Positions 48,299-57,350 of a stretch of 64,000 bases of DNA are shown here, piece after piece. The notes below the pieces were generated by a model. That model saw only the letters and a program-made list of their open reading frames with translations. It was not told the DNA's origin and made no database searches. Location of the stretch: positions 6,138,001-6,202,000 of the forward strand of contig NZ_LT629772.1 in assembly GCF_900105385.1 (NCBI RefSeq), given 5' to 3'. Each line of letters opens with the position of its first letter. The stretch's first letter is position 1. Made by a program: the position numbers and the translations under genes. The DNA comes from Microlunatus soli (GTDB taxonomy: Bacteria > Actinomycetota > Actinomycetes > Propionibacteriales > Propionibacteriaceae).

Positions 48299-48358
48299 AA
48301 CCGTCCGGCCGTCGATCTGCTGCGACTCCGTGCCGGACGCTCTCGTAGACTCGCCGAC

Positions 48359-49711
48359 GTGCTACGACGTATCGACCTTCGCGCCGCGACCTCCCGGGAG
48401 ACAGGGCCCGCCCGGAGTCACGGCGCGGCTGCCCTGCTGGACAACCTGCAGGACGTACTGCCGCGCGCCGAGTTCGATGTCGATGCCGCCGTCGAGGCGG
48501 TGCGACCGATCTGCGAGGACATCGCCCGGCACGGCGAACAGGCGCTGACCACGTACGCCGAGCGCTTCGACCATGTGGTGCCGGCGTCGTTCCGGGTGCC
48601 GGTCGAGGCGCTCAGTACGGCACTCGCCGAGCTCGATCCTGAGCTCCGGCGTGCCTTCGAGGTCTCCATCGAGCGGCGTCGCGCGGTGAGTCTGGCCGAG
48701 TTGGGGGACGGGCAGGTCGACGTCGAGGTGGCGCCCGGAGCGCGGGTCAGCCAACGGATGATTCCGGTGGACCGGGTCGGCCTGTACGTCCCCGGCGGAG
48801 TCGCGCCACTGGCTTCGACGGTGATCATGAATGTGGTGCCGGCCCAGATCGCCGGCGTCGGTTCGCTGGCCTTGGCGTCGACCCCGCAACAGGCGTTCGG
48901 CGGGCTGCCGCACCCGAGCATCCTCGCCCTCTGTGCGCTGCTCGGCGTCGACGAGGTGTACGCCGTGGGTGGCTCCCAGGCGGTGCCGATGTTCGCCTAC
49001 GGCGTTCCCGGCCTGTGTCCCAAGGTGGACATGATCACCGGGCCCGGCAACATCTACACCGTCGCAGCCAAACGGCTGGTCAAGGGCCTGGTCGGCATCG
49101 ACTCCGAGGCCGGACCGACCGAGATCGCGATCCTCGCCGACGACACCGCAGTGCCCGCCTTCGTCGCCGCCGACCTGATCTCCCAGTCCGAACACGATCC
49201 GGCGGCCGCATCGGTGTTGATCACCGACTCCGAGCCGTTGATCGCCGCGGTCGAGGACGAGTTGAAGAAGCAGGTGGCGACGGCACGGCACGCCGAGCGG
49301 ATCGAGACCTCGCTGACCGGGCAGCAGTCCGGAGTCGTCCTGGTCGACGATCTCGAGGCAGGGATCGCAGTCGCTGACGCCTACGCCGCCGAGCACCTGG
49401 AGATCCAGACCCGGGACGCAGCAGCGGTGTCGAGGAAGATCAACAACGCCGGAGCGATCTTCCTCGGATCCTGGTCGCCGGTGTCGCTGGGGGACTACTC
49501 CGCCGGCAGCACCCACGTGCTACCCACCGCAGGATGTGCCTGCCACTCCTCGGGGCTCAACGTGAAGAGCTACCTGAAGGCCGTCCACGTGATCGACTAC
49601 GACCAGCAGGCGCTGGCCGAGATCGCGGACCACGTGGTGACCTTCGCCGAGGCCGAGGACCTGCCGTCACACGGTCGGGCGATCTCGATCAGACAGGACG
49701 GCGACCAATGA
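48359..49711 (+). CDS. hisD: Histidinol dehydrogenase
   Basis: HisD carries out the last two steps of histidine synthesis, oxidising histidinol to histidine with NAD+ and zinc. The 450-residue protein has typical segments: [49 protein letters not shown] and SQSEHDP, with His and Asp zinc ligands. The family start is [10 protein letters not shown], so I chose GTG 48359 rather than 48287. Its stop overlaps the hisC ATG, and the run hisD-hisC-hisB-hisH is translationally coupled throughout. Confidence 0.95.
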   Translation: MLRRIDLRAATSRETGPARSHGAAALLDNLQDVLPRAEFDVDAAVEAVRPICEDIARHGEQALTTYAERFDHVVPASFRVPVEALSTALAELDPELRRAFEVSIERRRAVSLAELGDGQVDVEVAPGARVSQRMIPVDRVGLYVPGGVAPLASTVIMNVVPAQIAGVGSLALASTPQQAFGGLPHPSILALCALLGVDEVYAVGGSQAVPMFAYGVPGLCPKVDMITGPGNIYTVAAKRLVKGLVGIDSEAGPTEIAILADDTAVPAFVAADLISQSEHDPAAASVLITDSEPLIAAVEDELKKQVATARHAERIETSLTGQQSGVVLVDDLEAGIAVADAYAAEHLEIQTRDAAAVSRKINNAGAIFLGSWSPVSLGDYSAGSTHVLPTAGCACHSSGLNVKSYLKAVHVIDYDQQALAEIADHVVTFAEAEDLPSHGRAISIRQDGDQ

Positions 49712-50823
49712 CCGGCACCGCCGAGCCGTCCTTGTCCGAGCTGCCGCTGCGACCGGAGCTGAAGGGCGAGGAACCGTACGGCGCCCCACAGCTCGACGTC
49801 CCGGTGCTGCTCAACGTCAACGAGAACCCGTACCCGCCGAGTCGCGAGGTGATCGAGGACCTGAGCCGCGCGGTCGGCGAGGCGGTGGCGACGATGAACC
49901 GCTATCCCGAACGGGACGCGCTCGCGCTACGAGCCGATCTGGCCGACTATCTCGGGCACGGTTTGACCGCCGACAACATCTGGGCTGCCAACGGCAGCAA
50001 CGAGGTGATGACCCACGTGCTGGGGGCGTTCGGCGGACCAGGGCGCAGTGCGCTGACCTTCGTCCCGTCGTACTCGATGTATCCCGAGTACGCGCGGAAC
50101 ACCCACACGGCATGGCTGACCGTGCCGCGGCGGGCGGACTTCACCCTTGATCTTGATCTTGCTCTGCGGTCGATCGCGGAGCTCCGTCCCGACGTGATCT
50201 TGATCGCCAGCCCGAACAACCCGACCGGGACCGCGACCGACCTTGATCAACTACGCAGCCTTTGCGCGGCCGCACCGGGGGTGATCGTGATCGACGAGGC
50301 CTACGCCGAGTTCGCCCGGCCGGGGACTCGCAGCGCGTTGGATCTGCTGCCCAGCTTCGGAAATCTCGCCGTCAGCCGGACGATGAGCAAGGCGTTCGCC
50401 TTCGCCGGCGGCCGGCTCGGATACCTCGCTGCCGCACCGGCCTTCATCGACGCACTGCGGATCGTCCGGTTGCCCTACCACCTGTCGGTGGTCAGTCAGG
50501 CAGCGGCCCGCGCCGCACTCGCGCACGCACCGGAACTGCTGCAGCAGGTGGACGCGCTGCGCCGGGAGCGGGACGCGCTGCAGGACTGGCTGCTCGCAAC
50601 CGGGCTGCAGGTCGCCGCGTCCGACGCCAACTTCGTCCTGTTCGGCAGGTTCGCCGATCGACACCGGGTCTGGCAGCAGCTGCTGGATCGCGGCGTGCTG
50701 ATCCGCGAGACCGGCCCCACCGGTTGGCTGCGGGTCTCGGTCGGTACGCCGGAGGAGACGGCCGCCTTCAGAACCGCCCTCACCGACATCCTGCCCGACA
50801 ACGAAAGGCTGACCGATGACTGA
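49708..50823 (+). CDS. hisC: Histidinol-phosphate aminotransferase
   Basis: HisC transfers an amino group to imidazole acetol phosphate, giving histidinol phosphate. The 371-residue PLP enzyme has [10 protein letters not shown] near the start, [10 protein letters not shown], and the PLP lysine in [19 protein letters not shown] run of unusual codons for LDLDLA (CTT GAT CTT GAT CTT, 50146-50160) stands out. It overlaps hisD (ATGA) and hisB (eight bases). Confidence 0.95.
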   Translation: MTGTAEPSLSELPLRPELKGEEPYGAPQLDVPVLLNVNENPYPPSREVIEDLSRAVGEAVATMNRYPERDALALRADLADYLGHGLTADNIWAANGSNEVMTHVLGAFGGPGRSALTFVPSYSMYPEYARNTHTAWLTVPRRADFTLDLDLALRSIAELRPDVILIASPNNPTGTATDLDQLRSLCAAAPGVIVIDEAYAEFARPGTRSALDLLPSFGNLAVSRTMSKAFAFAGGRLGYLAAAPAFIDALRIVRLPYHLSVVSQAAARAALAHAPELLQQVDALRRERDALQDWLLATGLQVAASDANFVLFGRFADRHRVWQQLLDRGVLIRETGPTGWLRVSVGTPEETAAFRTALTDILPDNERLTDD

Positions 50824-51451
50824 CACCGGTCCCGAGCAGGGCCGGACCGCGTCCCTGGAACGCAGCACCTCCGAATCCAGCGTCTCGGTCCGGATCGACC
50901 TCGACGGCAGTGGCGACTCGGTGATCAACACCGGCGTCGGCTTCTACGACCACATGCTGACCGCGCTGGCCCGGCACGGTCTGTTCGACCTCGAGATCGA
51001 GACCAAGGGCGATGTCTGGATCGATGCACATCACAGCGTCGAGGACACCGCGATCACCCTGGGGCAGGCGATCCGGACCGCGCTCGGCGACAAGCGGGGG
51101 ATCCGCCGCTTCGGCGATGCGATGGTGCCGCTGGACGAGGCGCTCGCGCAGGCCGTTGTCGACGTCTCCGGTCGGCCGTACTGCGTGCACAGCGGCGAAC
51201 CCGCCGGCCAGGAACAGGTGATCATCGGCGGCGGGAATGCCGGAGTTCCCTACGTCGGCAGCCTGACCCGGCACGTGATGGAGAGCTTGGCGTTCCATGC
51301 CGGGATCTGCCTGCACCTGCGCGTGTTGGCCGGAAGGGATCCGCACCACATCGTCGAAGCGCAGTTCAAGGCCGTCGCGCGGGCGCTGCGCGATGCGGTC
51401 GCACTCGACCCCCGAGTCAGCGGCGTGCCGAGCACCAAGGGCACGCTGTGA
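50816..51451 (+). CDS. hisB: Imidazoleglycerol-phosphate dehydratase
   Basis: HisB removes water from imidazoleglycerol phosphate. The 211-residue monofunctional protein has the metal-binding motifs [30 protein letters not shown], and the second-half counterparts [14 protein letters not shown] and [15 protein letters not shown]. Both histidine clusters that hold the two Mn2+ ions are present. It is fully overlapped into hisC and hisH, and it lacks the phosphatase domain of enteric HisB. Confidence 0.97.
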   Translation: MTDTGPEQGRTASLERSTSESSVSVRIDLDGSGDSVINTGVGFYDHMLTALARHGLFDLEIETKGDVWIDAHHSVEDTAITLGQAIRTALGDKRGIRRFGDAMVPLDEALAQAVVDVSGRPYCVHSGEPAGQEQVIIGGGNAGVPYVGSLTRHVMESLAFHAGICLHLRVLAGRDPHHIVEAQFKAVARALRDAVALDPRVSGVPSTKGTL

Positions 51452-52071
51452 CGACGTCGGTCGTGATCTTGGACTACGGTCTGGGCAACATCCGGTCGGC
51501 GCAACGGGCGGTGGCCCGGACCGGCGCCGACGTGACCATCAGTGTTGATCATGATGCTGCGGTCGCCGCGGACGGACTGGTGGTCCCGGGGGTGGGTGCG
51601 TTCGCCGCCTGCATGGACGGACTGTTGCAGGTCGGCGGCGACAAGATCATCGCCGCACGGGTGGCGGCCGGCAGGCCGGTGCTCGGCATCTGCGTCGGCG
51701 CGCAGATCCTTTTCACCGAGGGCGTCGAGCACGGACACCGGGTAGCCGGATGCGCCCGCTGGCCCGGGACGGTGGAGGAGTTGCACGCCGTCCGGCTGCC
51801 GCACATGGGCTGGAACACCGTCGACGCGCCCGCCGGCAGCACCCTGTTTGCCGGACTCGGGACGGAGCGTTTCTACTTCGTCCACTCCTACGGCATCAGG
51901 GAGCAGGCAGCGCCGGCGTTGGACGGTGCGACCGTCACCTGGGCCGAGCACGGCGGTGATCGTTTTGTCGCCGGCATCGAGCAGGGCGTGTTGAGCGCCA
52001 CCCAGTTCCATCCGGAGAAGTCCGGGACTGCGGGCGCCCGACTGCTGGCCAACTGGGTCGACACCCTCTGA
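51448..52071 (+). CDS. hisH: Imidazole glycerol phosphate synthase glutaminase subunit
   Basis: HisH provides ammonia from glutamine to HisF. The 207-residue class I amidotransferase has the Cys nucleophile in [12 protein letters not shown], and His plus Glu in [10 protein letters not shown]. The usual GICLG is GICVG here, which is within family variation. It starts at GTG 51448, overlapping hisB. Its normal next neighbour, priA, is not adjacent but at 61.85 kb; hisF is outside the window. Confidence 0.95.
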   Translation: MTTSVVILDYGLGNIRSAQRAVARTGADVTISVDHDAAVAADGLVVPGVGAFAACMDGLLQVGGDKIIAARVAAGRPVLGICVGAQILFTEGVEHGHRVAGCARWPGTVEELHAVRLPHMGWNTVDAPAGSTLFAGLGTERFYFVHSYGIREQAAPALDGATVTWAEHGGDRFVAGIEQGVLSATQFHPEKSGTAGARLLANWVDTL

Positions 52072-52082
52072 GGGGCAGCCCA

Positions 52083-53324
52083 CTAGCAGCCGGGTAGGTG
52101 GGGCAACCCGGAGGTGTCGATGTAGCTGCTGGGTGACGGGCTGCTGCCCTTGCTGGCCGGCGGATAACCGACCTGCAGCCAGGGGCTGTCGATGCCGGTC
52201 CGGGTGGAGCCCCACTGCCGGGTGAGGGATGCGTAGCTGCCGCTGCGGACATCGAGGATGTGCTGGGCATAGCCGTCGTTCCACACCACGAAGGAACTGC
52301 CGACCACACCCACCGCGTCGATCGCCCGATCGGCGCCGACGGTGATCGCAGCCCGCGGCTTGGCCCATCCCGGCCGCCAGACGTAGAGGGTCCGGAGCCG
52401 GTGGTCGGACCAGGCATACAGCTGCCGACTGTTGGCCAGCGCGAACGGGCCGTTGATCTCGGCGAGCTGTGCCGGGAGTCGGATCGGTTTCAACGTGGTC
52501 GGGTCGGCGGCAGCCAGCCTCGACAGCTCGCCCTGCTTCCTGGCAGCAGACCACAGCACGCGATGATCACCGAGCCGCCAGACCCGGATCGGTGAGCCAG
52601 CGGTGCTGACGTTGTCCCGCCGCCCGGTGTCGATGTTGTAGCGGCGCAGATAGCTAATGGTCCGGCCGGGTTTCCCGCCGGGGACCTGGGGCCAGAACAC
52701 GTGCCCGTCGACCAGGGCCACATAGGGCCAGGGACCTCCCGGGTGGCCACCGTCGGCGTTGGTGTCGGCCGCGCCGATCCGACGCGGCGTGCCGCCCCGG
52801 ACGGTGTCCCAGATCCAGACGCTCCAGTCGTTGATGTCGGCGGGATCGTGCAGCACGCCGTAGGCGAGCCACCGACCGTCGTAGTCGGCGTTCAGGATCT
52901 GCCACTGCTGATGGCCGTCGGCACCGAAGTCGTCGATCAATCGGTCCTTCGACCCGACCCGCCAGACGATCTTGTTGGTACCCGATCCCAGGCCCGGCCG
53001 GCTGTACTGCAACACGGTCTCGCCGTTCGTCCCGACGAACGCGGTGCCGGCCTGGAGTCCCGCTCCGGGCTTCAGCCGTCCGCGATGCAGGGCGTCGTTC
53101 CAGGCCTGGGGGAGCGCGACCCGGCAGGTCTTGGTCCAGCGGGCAGCGGCGCCGCCCGGCGTAGCCGATCCTTGACTGCCCGGCGATGCCGAGGGATGGC
53201 CGGTTGACGGGGTTGCCGATCGTTCGGCGGTGTTGCTGCAGCCGGTGATGATCATCACCGCCAGGCACAGACCGGCGAACAGTCCGGCGCCGGGCAGCCG
53301 GTCACCAGACGTAGCCGCGACCAC
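52083..53324 (-). CDS. Secreted lipoprotein, probable beta-propeller
   Basis: This is a 413-residue exported lipoprotein with a lipobox (AVMIITGC, Cys29) at the end of a short signal. After a Ser/Thr/Pro linker the protein has recurring short blade-like pieces (WQILNADYDGRWLAYGVL, YVALVDGHVFWPQV, RVWRLGDHRVLWSA), suggesting a beta-propeller. I cannot name its family. It starts at GTG 53324, inside the C-terminal end of the C39-like peptidase gene (23-base overlap), so the two are coupled. Its tail is Ser/Pro-rich with a terminal Cys. Confidence 0.75.
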   Translation of the reverse strand: MVAATSGDRLPGAGLFAGLCLAVMIITGCSNTAERSATPSTGHPSASPGSQGSATPGGAAARWTKTCRVALPQAWNDALHRGRLKPGAGLQAGTAFVGTNGETVLQYSRPGLGSGTNKIVWRVGSKDRLIDDFGADGHQQWQILNADYDGRWLAYGVLHDPADINDWSVWIWDTVRGGTPRRIGAADTNADGGHPGGPWPYVALVDGHVFWPQVPGGKPGRTISYLRRYNIDTGRRDNVSTAGSPIRVWRLGDHRVLWSAARKQGELSRLAAADPTTLKPIRLPAQLAEINGPFALANSRQLYAWSDHRLRTLYVWRPGWAKPRAAITVGADRAIDAVGVVGSSFVVWNDGYAQHILDVRSGSYASLTRQWGSTRTGIDSPWLQVGYPPASKGSSPSPSSYIDTSGLPHLPGC

Positions 53325-54081
53325 CCAGGATCGTCACCATCTTGTCGGTGGTGATCGCGGAGCTCTTGGGGACGCCGCCGCTCCACGAGATCGACGCAGC
53401 TCCGGACGCCGGGTCGACGTAGTGGGTGTTGCCACCGGAGTTGGAGTATCCGCGGATCGGGATCCAGTGGAAGATCTGCCGATCCGCCGGATGCCCGACC
53501 AGATGGGGCCCGTTTGCGATCTCCCAGGCGTTGCCGGCGATGCCGTAACCGTCGTTCACATCGGTGACCAGACGCGTCTTGAAGGTGGACTTCTCCCCGG
53601 AGGTGGGACTGGTGTTGAGTCCCTGGGCGTAGTACCTGACGCCTGCCGGTGCGACGGAGTTGATGGCCGCCGGCATCGGGTAGCTGGTGCCGTTGTACCA
53701 GTCCGTGCCGTTCCGCGTGGTGCCCAGCATCGATGCGGCCTGGGCCTGGGTCCGGCTGACGCGGATCCCCTTCAGCATGGTGACCAGCGTGGCCGGCCCG
53801 CAGTAGTAGGAGTTGGCCTGCTGGACCCAGCGCATCGAGTCGACCAGACCGGAGGACGAGACAGCACGCTGAGAGACCTGTCGTCGGGCTCGGGAGTCCT
53901 TGGCCGCGATGCCGGCCAACTCGTCCGCGCTGAGCGTCGGCGTGCCGATGATCCGGGACCTCTCCGCCGGTCGATCGAGCGGAGTACGCGGCTCGGCCTG
54001 CGCCGGTGACGCCGCGGCGAGCAGGGCGAGCACGCACGCACCGGTGACGGCGGACGCTGCGGCGATTCTCATCACGGACAC
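53302..54081 (-). CDS. Secreted C39-like cysteine peptidase
   Basis: This 259-residue protein has a signal peptide (residues 1-29, ending AQA). The papain-like active-site pattern of C39 peptidases is present: Cys94 in QQANSYYCGPATLVTML, and a His-Asp stretch later (HWIPIRGYSNSGGNTHYVDPAS). It should act outside the cell; the substrate is unknown. A region rich in Ser, Arg and Gln separates the signal peptide from the domain. It overlaps the lipoprotein gene, suggesting that the two work together. Confidence 0.85.
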   Translation of the reverse strand: MSVMRIAAASAVTGACVLALLAAASPAQAEPRTPLDRPAERSRIIGTPTLSADELAGIAAKDSRARRQVSQRAVSSSGLVDSMRWVQQANSYYCGPATLVTMLKGIRVSRTQAQAASMLGTTRNGTDWYNGTSYPMPAAINSVAPAGVRYYAQGLNTSPTSGEKSTFKTRLVTDVNDGYGIAGNAWEIANGPHLVGHPADRQIFHWIPIRGYSNSGGNTHYVDPASGAASISWSGGVPKSSAITTDKMVTILGGRGYVW

Positions 54082-54135
54082 CTCCGAAGAGCCTCCACCT
54101 CGGGTCAGGTGGTCAGGCAGTCTGGAAGGCAGAAC

Positions 54136-55902
54136 CTACCGGACCCGACCTTTCCGTTCGATGACCCAGGGATGAACTCCACACCGTTTCGCCCACGCCT
54201 GGTACGCGGCGGCCAGATGCTGCACCACCGGACGGTGGGCGGCGGCGAGGTCATGGAGTTCGGTCCGGTCGGCGTCGATGTCGTACAACTCCCAGGGCCC
54301 ACCGAACTTGCGCACCAGCTTCCACCGACCCTGACGGACCGCGCAGTTGCCCTCGTGTTCCCAGTAGAGCAGGCGATTGCGGTCGGCCTCCGGCCGTCCG
54401 AGCCAGCTGTTGATCATGGATCGGCCCTCGATCGGCGTCAACGGTCGGCCGGCCCGGGATGCGGGGTAGCGCAGCCCGGTGACGTCCAGGACGGTGGCCA
54501 TCACGTCGGTCAGCTGATGCGGATGGTGACTGATCCGACCGGCCGGCAACCGACCCGGCCAGTGCGCGATCAGCGGGGTGGAGATGCCGCCCTCGTGCAC
54601 CCAGTGCTTGTACTCGCGGAACGGGGTGTTGGACACTCCCGCCCAGCCGCGACCGTAGGAGCTGTAGGTGGTCGCCGGGCCCGGGACGATGGTCGGGTCG
54701 TTGCCGCGCCGGACCCTGGTGCTCCGGTGCGCTGCCGGATCCGAGCCGGTCCGGCGGCGATCGACGCCCGAGTCCGCCCCGCTGTCGTCGGCCTGAGCGA
54801 TCCGGGCCTGCAGTTCCTCGGCGCTGCCGCCGTTGTCGGACAAGAAGATGATCAAGGTGTTGTCCAACTGCTTGGTCCGGGTCAACGCCTCGACCAGTTG
54901 TCCCACCGCGGCATCCATCATCGCGATCTGAGCTGCGTAGACCTCCATCCGACGCTGCTGCCACTGCGGCCGGGTGATCGTGTCGTACGGCTGCACCCGG
55001 GGATCGCGCTGACCGAGCTTCCACCGGCCGGACAGCATCCCGCTGTCGACGAGTCGGCGATACCGCTGCTGCCGCAGCGTGTCCCAGCCCGCCCGGTAGT
55101 GGCCGGCCTGGAGCTTGATCCAACGCTCCGGCGCGTGCAGCGGCCAGTGCGGCGCGGTGAAGGGCAGATACAGGAAGAACGGCTGGTCCGGTCTGTTGTG
55201 CACCTGGTCGTGGACGAATTCCGATGCCCGGCGGCCGAGCTCTGTGGTCAGGTAGAAGTCCTGCGGCGGATCCAGCTTCCGGCTGTCGGCGTACAGGGCT
55301 GCCGGTTCGAAGTAGCTCGACGCTCCGCCGATGATGCCGTAGTGATGATCGAAGCCGCGGCCCTGCGGCCAACTGTCGTCGGGCTTGGCGACCTGCGCGG
55401 TGAGATGCCACTTGCCGAACATCGAGGTCGCGTAGCCGGCGTCACCGAGCAGTTCGGCCAGCGTCAGGCAGCGCCTGTTCAAGGTGCCGGGATAACCGTG
55501 CTCTCCGGCCTTGTTCAGCACGCCGATACCCGTTTGGTGCGGGTGCAGGCCGGTGAGCAGCGAAGCCCGGGACGGCGAACAGCGCGCGGTGTTGTAGAAC
55601 TGCGACATCCGTACCCCGCCGGCCGCGAGCCGATCGAGGTGCGGCGTGGCGATCTCCGAGCCGTAGCAGCCGATGTCGGAGAACCCCATGTCGTCGGCCA
55701 GGATGAGCACCACGTTGGGCCGTTGCCCGGCCGTCGGTGACGAGGTCGCTCCGGGGTCGGCGCTCGGGCTGCCCGATCCTCCCGTCGCGGCGGGCGATCC
55801 GGCCGGCGGCGCGCCCACGCCACCGGGTGCGGAGCAACCCGCCAGCGCCCCGCCGACGCCCAGTGCGGAGAGCCCGAGCAGACGGCGTCGGGGAAGGGTC
55901 AT
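54136..55902 (-). CDS. Sulfatase, exported Tat lipoprotein
   Basis: This is a 588-residue arylsulfatase-type enzyme. The start (MTLPRRRLLGLSALGVGGAL then AGC, Cys23) combines a Tat-like motif with a lipobox. The catalytic CSPSRAS (Cys108 becomes formylglycine) matches CxPxR, and metal ligands appear in VLILADDMGFSDIG and the FLSDNGG stretch. The substrate is a sulfate ester that I cannot name. Cys108 needs a formylglycine-generating enzyme; none is in the window. ATG 55902 is the start; the longer frame extends into the palindromic element. Confidence 0.92.
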   Translation of the reverse strand: MTLPRRRLLGLSALGVGGALAGCSAPGGVGAPPAGSPAATGGSGSPSADPGATSSPTAGQRPNVVLILADDMGFSDIGCYGSEIATPHLDRLAAGGVRMSQFYNTARCSPSRASLLTGLHPHQTGIGVLNKAGEHGYPGTLNRRCLTLAELLGDAGYATSMFGKWHLTAQVAKPDDSWPQGRGFDHHYGIIGGASSYFEPAALYADSRKLDPPQDFYLTTELGRRASEFVHDQVHNRPDQPFFLYLPFTAPHWPLHAPERWIKLQAGHYRAGWDTLRQQRYRRLVDSGMLSGRWKLGQRDPRVQPYDTITRPQWQQRRMEVYAAQIAMMDAAVGQLVEALTRTKQLDNTLIIFLSDNGGSAEELQARIAQADDSGADSGVDRRRTGSDPAAHRSTRVRRGNDPTIVPGPATTYSSYGRGWAGVSNTPFREYKHWVHEGGISTPLIAHWPGRLPAGRISHHPHQLTDVMATVLDVTGLRYPASRAGRPLTPIEGRSMINSWLGRPEADRNRLLYWEHEGNCAVRQGRWKLVRKFGGPWELYDIDADRTELHDLAAAHRPVVQHLAAAYQAWAKRCGVHPWVIERKGRVR

Positions 55903-55930
55903 GATCGGTGCCTCATCTCGCCGAGAGTTT

Positions 55931-56090
55931 AGCCTCGATCCGTGGACGGGCGCCGTAGCGAGCGGCACCAGAGGGGTGTGCTGGCAAGGCGCCGGCGTGA
56001 GGGTGGTCTGGTTGACCATTGAGCGTCGGCAACGCCGCCAGCGCGCCGCTCTGGGGCCGCGCAGTAGGCGCCCGTCCACGGATCGAGGCT
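55931..56090. repeat. 160-bp palindromic element
   Basis: The outer 24 bases (55931-55954) and the inner-facing 24 bases at the other end (56067-56090) are perfect inverted repeats beginning AGCCTCGATCCGTGGACG. Similarity continues inwards, giving two arms of about 75 bases with a short loop (GCGGC-CCAGAG and similar stretches in each arm, allowing one gap). It lies in the gap between the sulfatase and the HAD gene. No transposase or encoded protein is evident. Confidence 0.8.
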
Positions 56091-56287
56091 CAAGGTGTTT
56101 GAGGGGTTATCGGTGCCCGGTTCGGTGTGCTGCTCGATCAAGCCCAGGCTCGCCCGGGAACGCCTCGCCCTTGTGAGGGAGACGTCGTGGCCTCATCATT
56201 GCTGCAACGGCAGCGGAGCTGAGTGTGCCGTACTCGGCCGAAACCGGCGGACATCGCGGTCCGTCGATACAGGAAGCGGAGGAAGCC
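56091..56287 (+). other. Noncoding region before the HAD-DUF952 gene
   Basis: These bases continue beyond the palindromic element and should hold the promoter for the HAD gene. GGAAGCGGAGGAAGCC precedes its ATG, a good ribosome binding site. I see no gene here. Confidence 0.4.
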
Positions 56288-57247
56288 ATGAGCGATCGGT
56301 ACGACACCGTGGTCTTCGATCTGGGTGGAGTTGTGCTGAACTGGGAGCCCGAAAGGGCCTATCAGCAGGTGATGCCAGCCGACCAGGTCGGTGACTTCAT
56401 GGACGAGATCTGCTTCAACGAGTGGAACCATCGCCACGATGCCGGTCAGGACTGGGACGAGGGCGAGGCGGAGCTGATCTCCCGGTTGCCGCAGCATCGT
56501 GAGCAGATCGAGGCCTACCGCCGCTATTTCGATCTCACGATCACCGGCATGGTGCCCGGCACGGCCGCGATCATCGCCGAACTGCAGCGGGCCGGTGTGC
56601 GACTTGTCGCGCTGACCAACTGGTCGGCCGACCTGTTCCGTCCGACCAAACGGCGGTTCGGTCTGCTGAACCGGTTCGAGGGCATCGTGGTCTCGGGAGA
56701 AGAGGGCATCGCCAAGCCCGATCCCCAGCTGTTCTCCGTGGTCTTCGACCGCTATCAGGTCGACCCGGAGCACGCCATCTTCATCGACGACAACGAACAC
56801 AACTGCACGACCGCCGGTCAGCTCGGCCTACAGGCGATCCCGTTCACCGATGCTGCTGCTGCCCGGTCCCGGCTGGTGGAGCTCGGGCTGCTGGGAGAGC
56901 GGGAACCGGTGCCCGGACCGATCTTCCACATCGCGAAGAAGGCGCAGTGGGACAAGGCCAAGCAGTGTGGCAACTACTACTGGTCGACCCGCCGGGTGAC
57001 CTATGAGGTGCAGGGATTCGTGCACTGTGCCTTTCCCGAGCAGCTGACCGCGGTCCGGGAACGTGGCTACCGGGACCTGGCCGACGATGAACTGGTGGTG
57101 TTGCGGATCGATCCGGCGGCGGCCTCGGCCCCGGTGATCGTGGAGGACGACGGCACCGGTGAGGTGTTCCCCCATCTGTACGGCGCGCTCACTCCGGCCG
57201 ACGTCGTCGAAGAGCGGCCGTTCGCCGCCGTGCCTGTCGGACACTGA
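56288..57247 (+). CDS. HAD-family hydrolase fused to DUF952
   Basis: This is a 319-residue two-domain protein. Residues 5-203 are a HAD hydrolase: FDLGGVVLNWEP with Asp11 nucleophile (second Asp replaced by Gly, as in YihX-like enzymes), then TNWS, GIAKPDPQLF (Lys143) and FIDDNEHN (Asp167, Asp168). Residues 211-305 are a DUF952 domain (IFHIAKKAQWDKAKQCG, GFVHCAFPEQL, FPHLYGAL). Fusion of the two is unusual. I used ATG 56288, after a good ribosome binding site. The last residues (VPVGH) are encoded by the first copy of a 19-bp tandem repeat. Confidence 0.87.
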   Translation: MSDRYDTVVFDLGGVVLNWEPERAYQQVMPADQVGDFMDEICFNEWNHRHDAGQDWDEGEAELISRLPQHREQIEAYRRYFDLTITGMVPGTAAIIAELQRAGVRLVALTNWSADLFRPTKRRFGLLNRFEGIVVSGEEGIAKPDPQLFSVVFDRYQVDPEHAIFIDDNEHNCTTAGQLGLQAIPFTDAAAARSRLVELGLLGEREPVPGPIFHIAKKAQWDKAKQCGNYYWSTRRVTYEVQGFVHCAFPEQLTAVRERGYRDLADDELVVLRIDPAAASAPVIVEDDGTGEVFPHLYGALTPADVVEERPFAAVPVGH

Positions 57248-57320
57248 GGTCCCTGTCGGACACTGAGGTCCCTGTCGGACACTGAGGTCCCTGTCGGACA
57301 CTGACCCCGTCGGACACTGA
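57233..57320 (+). repeat. 19-bp tandem repeat at the end of the HAD gene
   Basis: CCTGTCGGACACTGAGGTC occurs in three perfect head-to-tail copies (57233-57289), followed by a fourth degenerate copy and a partial fifth. The first copy contains the HAD stop codon (57245-57247). The unit includes the near-palindromic TGTCGGACA. Copy number could vary by slippage, shifting nothing in the protein unless the first copy is lost. Confidence 0.9.
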
Positions 57321-57350
57321 AGCGGGCGGTCCTGCCGACCCGGCGTCACA

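Noticed and set aside
52076-52090. CAGCCCACTAG beside the hisH stop, resembling the end of the palindromic element at 15.9 kb
   Set aside because: Eleven bases match, but the rest of the arm does not, and no inverted partner is present. Probably chance, or too decayed to support.
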